Source of the DNA: Paenibacillus sp. JNUCC-31
Lineage (GTDB): Bacteria > Bacillota > Bacilli > Paenibacillales > Paenibacillaceae
Length of the DNA stretch: 64,000 bases
Direction: 5' to 3'
NCBI RefSeq assembly: GCF_014844075.1
Contig: NZ_CP062165.1
Span: 1,488,001 to 1,552,000 of the forward strand
Translations under genes and position numbers: made by a program
Shown: positions 9,008-15,876 of the stretch, one piece after another
How the letters are laid out: each line of letters opens with the position of its first letter
How positions within the stretch are numbered: the first letter of the stretch is position 1
Notes under the pieces: model-generated
Database searches by the model: none
What the model saw: only the letters and a program-made list of their open reading frames with translations
Told to the model about the DNA's origin: nothing

Positions 9008-10936
9008 TTATTTTACAGTGATCAGAGCTTCACCTTGGTTCACTTGCCCCTGCTGCTTCGCCTGAATATCCATATATACGGCTGTATTCGATACAATAAC
9101 AGAGGTCGTAGTATCCAAACCTGCAGCTGTGATGCCTTCAAGATCAAACTCCACGAGCTTGTCTCCCTTGCGAACCGTATCCCCATCGGAGACAAAAGAA
9201 GTAAAATGTTTGCCCTTGAGACTCACCGTATTAATACCCACATGAATCAAAATCTCAATGCCATCTTCAGACAACAGACCAATGGCATGTTTCGTCTTGA
9301 AAATGGTCACAATCACACCATCGAACGGTGCATAAGCCACGCCTTGTGTCGGTACAATCGCAGCTCCCTGCCCCATGGCTCCGCTGGAGAATGCCTCATC
9401 GCCCACCTCTTTCAACGGAATCAGTTTACCCGTAAGCGGACTAAACACGGTTTTCTCCACAAGCGATTCCGCGGCAGAGTCAGCTGAAGCAGTGGAAGAA
9501 ACATTAACGAATTCGCTGGAAGCAGACGATTGCTCTGCCTTCTCGGCATGCTCCTGGTTTGATGGAGCAGATTGGGCTGCATTTTTATAACCAAACATGT
9601 AGGTTAGGATAAAGCCCAATATAAAAGCAATAAGAACAGACAGGATGAACCCAATGAATCCGGTATCCATTCCTGACGGATTAATGAAGATCGGAATACC
9701 GAATACACCACCAGCCGCAAAACCATACGCAGTCGAACCCATGAAACCAGCCAAAGCCCCGGCGATACCGCTTGCGATTGAAGCCATAATAAATGCCTTT
9801 TTGGCCGGCAATGTGACGCCATAGATTGCTGGCTCCGTTACCCCCAACAACCCAGCAATAGTTGCTGAGGTCGCAATCGGTTTCAGTCGCTTATCGCGTG
9901 TTTTAATCGCAATGGCAAGCGACGCCCCAGTCTGAGCAAACGTGGTACAGAACAGCATGCCGTTAATTGGATCGAAGCCGTTTGTGGTGAGGTTGTTGAT
10001 CAGGATCGGAATAAATGCCCAGTGCAGTCCAAAGATAATGACCGTTTGCCAGATCCCTGCCAGAATCAATCCTGCGATAATCGGGCTAAGCTTATAAACC
10101 CACATTGCACCGTCAGCCAGATAATCACTTACAAGTGTTGACACAGGACCAACTGCCAGGAAAACAATCGGTGTAATGACAGCAAGTGTAACAAGCGGTA
10201 CAAAGAACATTTTAATGGAGGGAGGCGTAATCTTCCCTAGCCACTTCTCGAAGTTCGAGGCCAGGTAGGAAGCGACAATAATAGGAATAACGGATTGTGT
10301 ATAATTCATCAGAACAACCGGAATGCCGAGAAATGACATGGCCGTGCCATCCGTAAATGCTGCTATCATGGTTGGATAGACGAGCGCTGCACCAAGGGTT
10401 GCCGAAATAAATGGATTACCTCCGAATTTCTTGGCTGCTGAGAATCCAAGCAGAATCGGGAAGAAATAAAACAGGGCATCTGCTATTGCATACAATATCT
10501 TGTACGTACTCATCTCTTCGGTAAGCCAGTTCAGCGTAATGAACAGGGCAAGTAGTCCTTTTAGGATACCTACAGCTGACAGTACCCCCACGACTGGCAG
10601 GAACACGCCGGAGATTACATCAACAAAGCGGTTGAACAAACCCTTTTTCTCACCTTGAGCTGTATCTCCCGAAGGTGATGCAGCCGGATCCCTTCCCATC
10701 GTTTTCAACAGGGACTCATAAACTTTAGGTACTTCATTCCCTATGACGACTTGAAACTGCCCTCCACCCTCCACAACGGTAAGTACACCATCAATCTGTT
10801 TGATCTCTTCCTTATTTGGTGCCTGCATGTCTTTCAAGGTAAATCGGAGACGGGTCACACAATGAATAACGTTATTGATATTATCATTGCCACCGACGGC
10901 GCTGAGAATTTCCTTTGCTGTTTTGTCGTGATTCAT
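9008..10936 (-). CDS. PTS beta-glucoside-type transporter, EIIBCA
   Basis: A 642-residue fused phosphotransferase permease. EIIB is at residues 1-85, with the phosphorylated Cys in VIHCVTRLRF near residue 26. EIIC is at about 100-455, with many membrane segments and the GVTEPAIYGVTLP loop. A Ser/Ala/Glu-rich linker follows at about 460-495, then EIIA at about 505-640 with the active His in ILIHVGINTV. The domain order matches BglP, SacP and TreP relatives; the cluster content favours a beta-glycoside. AAAGGAG precedes the ATG. It is the last gene of a minus-strand operon. Confidence 0.9.
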   Translation of the reverse strand: MNHDKTAKEILSAVGGNDNINNVIHCVTRLRFTLKDMQAPNKEEIKQIDGVLTVVEGGGQFQVVIGNEVPKVYESLLKTMGRDPAASPSGDTAQGEKKGLFNRFVDVISGVFLPVVGVLSAVGILKGLLALFITLNWLTEEMSTYKILYAIADALFYFFPILLGFSAAKKFGGNPFISATLGAALVYPTMIAAFTDGTAMSFLGIPVVLMNYTQSVIPIIVASYLASNFEKWLGKITPPSIKMFFVPLVTLAVITPIVFLAVGPVSTLVSDYLADGAMWVYKLSPIIAGLILAGIWQTVIIFGLHWAFIPILINNLTTNGFDPINGMLFCTTFAQTGASLAIAIKTRDKRLKPIATSATIAGLLGVTEPAIYGVTLPAKKAFIMASIASGIAGALAGFMGSTAYGFAAGGVFGIPIFINPSGMDTGFIGFILSVLIAFILGFILTYMFGYKNAAQSAPSNQEHAEKAEQSSASSEFVNVSSTASADSAAESLVEKTVFSPLTGKLIPLKEVGDEAFSSGAMGQGAAIVPTQGVAYAPFDGVIVTIFKTKHAIGLLSEDGIEILIHVGINTVSLKGKHFTSFVSDGDTVRKGDKLVEFDLEGITAAGLDTTTSVIVSNTAVYMDIQAKQQGQVNQGEALITVK

Positions 10937-10969
10937 GTCATATACTCCTTTATGTGGATGCCATAGTAT

Positions 10970-10995
10970 CTTCTTAGGAAGTCATTACTAAGAAG
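10970..10995. promoter_or_regulatory. Inverted repeat between the EutH-like and PTS genes
   Basis: CTTCTTAG (10970-10977) and CTAAGAAG (10988-10995) form an eight-base stem with a ten-base loop. No T-tract follows. It could be an internal processing or stability hairpin, or an operator. It does not resemble the RAT antiterminator sites of LicT/SacT-controlled PTS genes. Confidence 0.4.
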
Positions 10996-11026
10996 AAATA
11001 AATATCGTAAAACATTGTTAGTTGAT

Positions 11027-12115
11027 TTAATTACCTATTCCAGCCTTTACCGGTGTAGCCCATGCCGCCACGATCGCTGCACAGATGCCACCCGCCAGTT
11101 TCCCCACAATCATGGCGGTTACCATGGATTTGTCCATGCCCGCTACGAAACCCAGATGTCCTCCAAATACAAAAGAACCACTGACCGCAAAAGCAATGCT
11201 GACGACCTTCCCTCTTGGGTTCATGTCTTTAACCAGCTGAAATGTCGGGATATTATGAGCCAGTGAAGCTACAAGCCCGGCTGTGGTAGGCGCATCCAGC
11301 TTCAGCCATCGGCCTGCGCGTTCAAGCGGTGTTTTGCAGGTTTTGTTGATCACAGCCACCATGGGGAAAGCCCCGGCCAGTACAATGGCAATTGTCCCTA
11401 CCGTTGTAATGCCTTCCGAAAGCGGAGCCATGTTCGGGATCACCGCGAAGCCCGTGAGGGTTTTTACGGCGATGGCCACCAATCCAACCAGGGACAGCAA
11501 GGTGATACCGCTTCCAAATATGTTAAACAACCTGACCGTTTGATTCATAAAAAAGCGCAAGCCAATCATAATGATGATGGACAATATCACGGGGATAATC
11601 AGGTTTCGGTAGATGATCGTAAAACCAATGCCTGCTACCATTCCTCCAATCAGACAGCCAATCGGAATTGTACTGATGCCGATGAGGACGCCCTTGGCAA
11701 AGTACGGATGATCCTCCCGATCCAGAATGCCCAGCGCAACGGGGATCGTGAACACAAGTGTTGGCCCAAACATTGTCCCGAGGAATACCCATGAAAAGAG
11801 ACCTGCCTGTTCGCTCTGTGCCATCTGTCCCGCCAAAGCGTATCCTCCCATATCGACCGCAAGGATGGTATTGGCGAACGATGCCGGATCGGCACCGATC
11901 GCTTCATACAGCGGAGAGATGAGCGGAATGAGCATACTCGCCAGAACAGGCGCAAGTGAGACAATTCCCACCATGACCAGGGCGAGTGAGCCCATCGCCA
12001 TGATGCCTTCCGTGAACGCCACTCCGAGTCCCATCCGGTTCCCGAATGCCTTGTCCACAGCACCAAGCACCAGGAAAAACGCAATGAGGATCATGACGAG
12101 TTCATTAATGGACAT
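11027..12115 (-). CDS. EutH-like (ethanolamine permease family) membrane transporter
   Basis: A 362-residue protein with about ten membrane segments. Conserved-looking EutH stretches include AVDKAFGNRMGLGVAFTEGI, SFANTILAVDMGGYALAGQM and SGSFVFGGHLGFVAG. EutH normally brings ethanolamine into cells carrying the eut ammonia-lyase genes. None of those genes is here; this gene sits inside a sugar operon, touching the oxidoreductase stop (TAATG) with GAGGAGCAATA as ribosome site. The family is fairly clear, but ethanolamine as substrate is doubtful in this context. Confidence 0.8.
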   Translation of the reverse strand: MSINELVMILIAFFLVLGAVDKAFGNRMGLGVAFTEGIMAMGSLALVMVGIVSLAPVLASMLIPLISPLYEAIGADPASFANTILAVDMGGYALAGQMAQSEQAGLFSWVFLGTMFGPTLVFTIPVALGILDREDHPYFAKGVLIGISTIPIGCLIGGMVAGIGFTIIYRNLIIPVILSIIIMIGLRFFMNQTVRLFNIFGSGITLLSLVGLVAIAVKTLTGFAVIPNMAPLSEGITTVGTIAIVLAGAFPMVAVINKTCKTPLERAGRWLKLDAPTTAGLVASLAHNIPTFQLVKDMNPRGKVVSIAFAVSGSFVFGGHLGFVAGMDKSMVTAMIVGKLAGGICAAIVAAWATPVKAGIGN

Positions 12116-13161
12116 TATTGCTCCTCTACATACCGTTGAACGTTGTGGTTCGCCGCACTGTCATACGTATCAAATACCAAGCGAAGCGTTTTGACATTAT
12201 CCGAACCGCTGGTCTGGAACTCCGCCCCTGTATTCAAACATTCAATAAAGTGGGATTGAAGTTTACGGTGACTATCCTCGTAGTTCAGCTCCGTTCGTTC
12301 AGCATACACCTTCTCCTTGCCAGCGTTATCGATGATGGACAACCTTCCGTCTTTATAGAGCTTGATCGTGGCTTTATCCCCTTCGATGATGAGCTGCTCC
12401 TTATGATCCGGAAGTACTTGCTCCGGCAAAGATCCACTCAGCTCACGACGCGTCGCCCAGCTCATATCCATCAGCCCGACATACTCCCCGTATCCCAGCA
12501 TAACCATGCCACTGTCTTCGCCGAGCGTATATTCGCTTACCTTCCTTGTCTCTGCATACAGACGCTCAGGCTCTCCGAACAGGAAACGCCAGGTATCAAA
12601 CCAATGCACACCCATCTCATAGAACAACAAATGAGGCATGTCCCTGAAAAAAGGCTGTGGCAGTTCCTGTTCCGGAGCAAATCTTGGGGAATAAAAATCC
12701 GTATGGATATAACGAATCGTATTCAGTTGACCCACCGTATTTTCCTCGAGCAGTTTCTTGATCAATTGAAACGGTTCAAGCCAGCGCCAATTCTCCGTCA
12801 CCATCAGACGTACGCCTGCTTCTTCCGCAATTCGTACCATCTCCTCGGCCTCCTCAATGGAACGCGCAAACGGCTTCTGGCACATGATATGCTTGCCTGC
12901 AGCAGCAGCCAGTTTCACCAGTTCCAGATGTGTGTCAGGCGGCGTGATTATATCCAGCACATCCAGATCTGCTTCTTCAAGCATGGTTGCCACATCCGAG
13001 TACCGGAATGCTGCCGGAATGTTGAACCTGTCCGATTTCTCATTCAGCGCTGCAGCGTCGCGATCACAAATTCCTGTTATTTCGGCATCCGCAATGAATT
13101 GCCAAGCCTTAATGTGTTTTTCTGACCAGTACCCCGTACCTACGATACCGATTTTCCACAT
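12115..13161 (-). CDS. Gfo/Idh/MocA family oxidoreductase
   Basis: A 348-residue sugar or inositol dehydrogenase-type enzyme. IGIVGTGYWSEKHIKAW at the N-terminus is the NAD(P)-binding Rossmann loop. The usual EKP catalytic motif appears as QKP (MCQKPFARS, near residue 95), and the second-domain motif around GVHWFDTWRFLFG contains the expected His. It likely oxidises or reduces a sugar released by the operon glycosidase. It lies between the glycosidase and EutH-like genes on one transcript. Confidence 0.85.
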   Translation of the reverse strand: MWKIGIVGTGYWSEKHIKAWQFIADAEITGICDRDAAALNEKSDRFNIPAAFRYSDVATMLEEADLDVLDIITPPDTHLELVKLAAAAGKHIMCQKPFARSIEEAEEMVRIAEEAGVRLMVTENWRWLEPFQLIKKLLEENTVGQLNTIRYIHTDFYSPRFAPEQELPQPFFRDMPHLLFYEMGVHWFDTWRFLFGEPERLYAETRKVSEYTLGEDSGMVMLGYGEYVGLMDMSWATRRELSGSLPEQVLPDHKEQLIIEGDKATIKLYKDGRLSIIDNAGKEKVYAERTELNYEDSHRKLQSHFIECLNTGAEFQTSGSDNVKTLRLVFDTYDSAANHNVQRYVEEQ

Positions 13162-13227
13162 ACCTTCACCCCATCTATAATGTAAAATCTCTCTATGCCA
13201 TATCTCAGCCTGATGCTGGGGCCTCCC

Positions 13228-14502
13228 TTACTTCCGTGTACCAATGATTACCGTATCATGTTCAAACATATGCATTGGAATGACCCCGCACTCGTTCTCG
13301 CGGAATGGATTTGTCTGAGCAAATCGGCGGTGGACCAGATCAATGGTCGTAAACTCGTAATCCTCCACCGGAAAATCCAGTCGTACCTTCGTGTTGACCG
13401 GAACGTATAGAACAATGGTATCCTCATTGCCTGCCGCACGAATTTCCTTCGTCTTGTTCAATACGATATCCAGCGGCTTCACACCGACCAGTTGATACTG
13501 GTCAAAGAGGTATTTCATAAATGAATAATCCCACGCGCCCTCGAAGCGAAGAGCCGATCTCCAGTCATAGGGGCTATCGAAACCTTCCCCTTCCACAATG
13601 CCAAAAGACATGCCTTTTTTGTGCCAGCTCCAGATGCCGTGTGCTCCGTACGTGACCCCGGCACCGCCTCCGGCAAGCAGACTCTGCCACGCCGCCTTAC
13701 GAGCATCGAATGCAGAGTATCGCCCATACACGTTGCGGCTGTAACTAATCTGTTCATAACAAGGTTCACCGTTGATCACCGGACGCTCAGGCGTCTGATT
13801 ATAAAAATGCTCTGCAAGCTCATGAGCCATGGCCTGGAATTCAGAGTTATGACCGGATTGATACATATAAAAATCCAGTCCTTCATGGTTTGCAAACGTC
13901 TCCGGAATGTCTCGCAATCTCCCTTGAATGTGCAGCGTGGTCAGACTGGACGGACTGATCCGCTTGACGGTTTCCAGTGCAGTCTGATAATAGGTATTCG
14001 CCACGTCGGACGGGAAATCCGTATCACCACTGACCAGATAAATTGGGTTATATTTAGAGAAGCGATTGACGACATAAGTCACGTAAGGTTCAACAGCCCC
14101 CAACGGCATTTTGCTATTCTTCTGAAACCTCGTAGCCCATGTATCCGGCACATAATTACACCACAGGAGCACAAGCGCGGATGTAAATCCACGTTCTGTG
14201 GCCATGCGAACCATCTTTTCAGCACGGTCAAAGTAAAATTCGTTATAGACCGAATAATCAGTTGTCCCATCTTCCTGCTGAGCAAAGGGTTCCAGCTCCA
14301 GATCAGATCCACTGGCATCCCACTGACGCAGGATGTTGATCTGTAATACGTTAAATCCCTGCATTTTGCGATAATCCAAATACTCTTCCCATTCTTCAAG
14401 CGTGGCGTTAGTAAACGCACTCCACACAGTATCCGCCAAATAAAACAAAGGTTTCCCTTGTTTTTCTAACGTTCGGCGATTGGCAGCAACTTGAACAGCC
14501 AT
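13228..14502 (-). CDS. Apiosidase-like glycoside hydrolase (DUF4038 type)
   Basis: A 424-residue protein with no signal peptide, so it should act inside the cell. The N-terminus (KPLFYLADTVWSAFTNAT, then YLDYRKMQGFNVLQINIL) is the apiosidase-like TIM-barrel signature. NGEPCYEQ near residue 250 supplies a catalytic-type Glu, followed by the typical AWQSLLAGGGAGVTYGAHGIW. A C-terminal beta region of about 90 residues follows. The family includes enzymes that remove apiose from plant glycosides. As first gene of the operon with a PTS, it may process an imported phosphorylated apiosyl or related disaccharide. Confidence 0.75.
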   Translation of the reverse strand: MAVQVAANRRTLEKQGKPLFYLADTVWSAFTNATLEEWEEYLDYRKMQGFNVLQINILRQWDASGSDLELEPFAQQEDGTTDYSVYNEFYFDRAEKMVRMATERGFTSALVLLWCNYVPDTWATRFQKNSKMPLGAVEPYVTYVVNRFSKYNPIYLVSGDTDFPSDVANTYYQTALETVKRISPSSLTTLHIQGRLRDIPETFANHEGLDFYMYQSGHNSEFQAMAHELAEHFYNQTPERPVINGEPCYEQISYSRNVYGRYSAFDARKAAWQSLLAGGGAGVTYGAHGIWSWHKKGMSFGIVEGEGFDSPYDWRSALRFEGAWDYSFMKYLFDQYQLVGVKPLDIVLNKTKEIRAAGNEDTIVLYVPVNTKVRLDFPVEDYEFTTIDLVHRRFAQTNPFRENECGVIPMHMFEHDTVIIGTRK

Positions 14503-14527
14503 CTTTTCACCCCATCCTTCTTCACTA

Positions 14528-14549
14528 AACTAAATAGATTATTTTAGTT
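14528..14549. promoter_or_regulatory. Palindrome in the 5' leader of the glycosidase operon
   Basis: AACTAAAT and ATTTTAGTT arms surround AGATT, 26 bases upstream of the apiosidase-like ATG and inside the predicted transcript leader. It resembles the TTTAG-rich elements nearer the LacI gene and may be an extra operator. Confidence 0.45.
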
Positions 14550-14602
14550 AATTTAATATGATTTAAGTCATCCTCAATACAATGAATGCGTTTTCCAATT
14601 GA

Positions 14603-14631
14603 ATATTAACACTTGATTCATAAACAGTCAA
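14603..14631 (-). promoter_or_regulatory. Predicted sigma-A promoter of the glycosidase-EutH-PTS operon
   Basis: On the minus strand TTGACT (14626-14631) is followed after 17 bases by TAATAT (14603-14608). Both boxes are close to consensus, and the spacing is ideal. Confidence 0.7.
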
Positions 14632-14636
14632 TCATA

Positions 14637-14742
14637 ATTTTAGCTTAAATACATATTTTTTTTAGTTAAGTTTAGTTTAGTAAACAACTGAAATTTTAGC
14701 TTGAATCGTGGTATACTGAGCGTATGCAGTCCATTTAGGAGG
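14637..14742 (+). promoter_or_regulatory. LacI gene promoter with repeated TTTTAGCTT operators
   Basis: ATTTTAGCTTAAAT (14637-14650) and ATTTTAGCTTGAAT (14693-14706) are near-palindromic direct copies 56 bases apart; GTTTAGTTTAGTAAAC (14670-14685) lies between. The second copy overlaps the spacer just upstream of TATACT (14712-14717, extended by TGG), so binding there should repress the regulator gene. AGGAGG at 14737-14742 sets the TTG start. The first copy lies just upstream of the divergent promoter. Confidence 0.55.
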
Positions 14743-14749
14743 TTGTCTC

Positions 14750-15793
14750 TTGAAGATCGATGATATTGCGCGGCTGGCTGGCGTGTCCAAAGCAGCTGTC
14801 TCTCTTGCGTTTAACAATAAACCTGGCGTCAGCGAACAGACACGGGAACATATACTGAACATTGCACAGATCCACGGATATAAACCAAGAACGGCTAAAA
14901 CTGGAAAAGAAATCTATAAACCCAATGCGATTATTCGTTTTGTTGCCTGTAAAAATACGGATATCGTAACGGAACATTATGATACACTCCCCTTTTTCAA
15001 TGAGTTGATTCACCATATCACGGAGCAGGTCAAGCAACATGGAAATACACTTATCATTTCATCTATTGATCTTCAGCGAATACAGCACGAACTTGAAGTT
15101 TTGGAAAAGGAACAGCCTTCGGCGGGTATTTTGTTATTGGGTACCAATCTGACCCCACCGATGATTCAACACATTCAATCCATTCATGCCAACGTTGTCA
15201 TTTTGGACACATGCTTCGAATATGTGGACGCCAATTTTGTTTCCATTAACAATACGCTGGGCGGATATCAGGCAGGCAAACATATCGTTAACCTGGGTCA
15301 TCGCCACATTGGCTATGTAAAATCCAACACTCGCATTCCGAATTTCATCAAACGGGAGGAAGGATTCCGAGCTGCGCTGGCAGAGCATGATCTGATCGTG
15401 AATGAGTCGTTGACGTTTGATCTGCATCCCATGCGAGTTATGCCACAGGAAGATTTCCAGCAGGCTATCCAACAGCTTCAGGAAGTGCCTACGGCCATTT
15501 TCTGTGAGAATGATTATATGGCAATCAGTGCAATCAAATCGTTGCAAAATATTGGTATTCGCGTGCCTGAGGATATTTCCGTGATGGGATTTGATAATAT
15601 TTTCGAAGCCAAAGTCATCAGTCCCGAGCTAACCACTGTGCACGTAAAAAAGGACATCCTGGCCAAAACTGCCGTAAAGCTGATTATTGATCATCTGGAT
15701 AATCGGGAGAATAGCGGTGCCCATATTTATGTCAATACCGAAGTTGTGGAACGCAGATCCTGTATTCCTCTCGTCAGCTCACCCGGAGAATAA
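14750..15793 (+). CDS. LacI family transcriptional regulator of the glycoside/PTS operon
   Basis: A 347-residue regulator. The N-terminal helix-turn-helix reads IDDIARLAGVSKAAVSLAFNN with the hinge region following. Residues from about 65 form the periplasmic-binding-like effector domain, ending with ISVMGFDNIFEAKVISPELTTVHV, typical of the family. The start is TTG 14750, seven bases after AGGAGG. It is divergent from the apiosidase-like operon, with operator-like repeats between them, so it is most likely the local repressor. Confidence 0.9.
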   Translation: MKIDDIARLAGVSKAAVSLAFNNKPGVSEQTREHILNIAQIHGYKPRTAKTGKEIYKPNAIIRFVACKNTDIVTEHYDTLPFFNELIHHITEQVKQHGNTLIISSIDLQRIQHELEVLEKEQPSAGILLLGTNLTPPMIQHIQSIHANVVILDTCFEYVDANFVSINNTLGGYQAGKHIVNLGHRHIGYVKSNTRIPNFIKREEGFRAALAEHDLIVNESLTFDLHPMRVMPQEDFQQAIQQLQEVPTAIFCENDYMAISAIKSLQNIGIRVPEDISVMGFDNIFEAKVISPELTTVHVKKDILAKTAVKLIIDHLDNRENSGAHIYVNTEVVERRSCIPLVSSPGE

Positions 15794-15821
15794 TTGCCCT
15801 TTACCGGGGAGAACGAAAATA

Positions 15822-15849
15822 AACCGACTTCTTCTGATGGAAGTCGGTT
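15822..15849. terminator. Bidirectional terminator between LacI and SLH genes
   Basis: AACCGACTTC (15822-15831) pairs with GAAGTCGGTT (15840-15849). ATTTTC follows on the plus strand and TATTTTC on the minus strand, so it can serve both convergent genes. Confidence 0.8.
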
Positions 15850-15876
15850 ATTTTCATTCATATTGTCGTTCATGGA

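Noticed and set aside
12118..13125. 335-codon plus-strand frame opposite the Gfo/Idh/MocA gene
   Set aside because: The minus-strand protein has a Rossmann motif and operon context; the opposite frame has no recognisable motifs or ribosome site.
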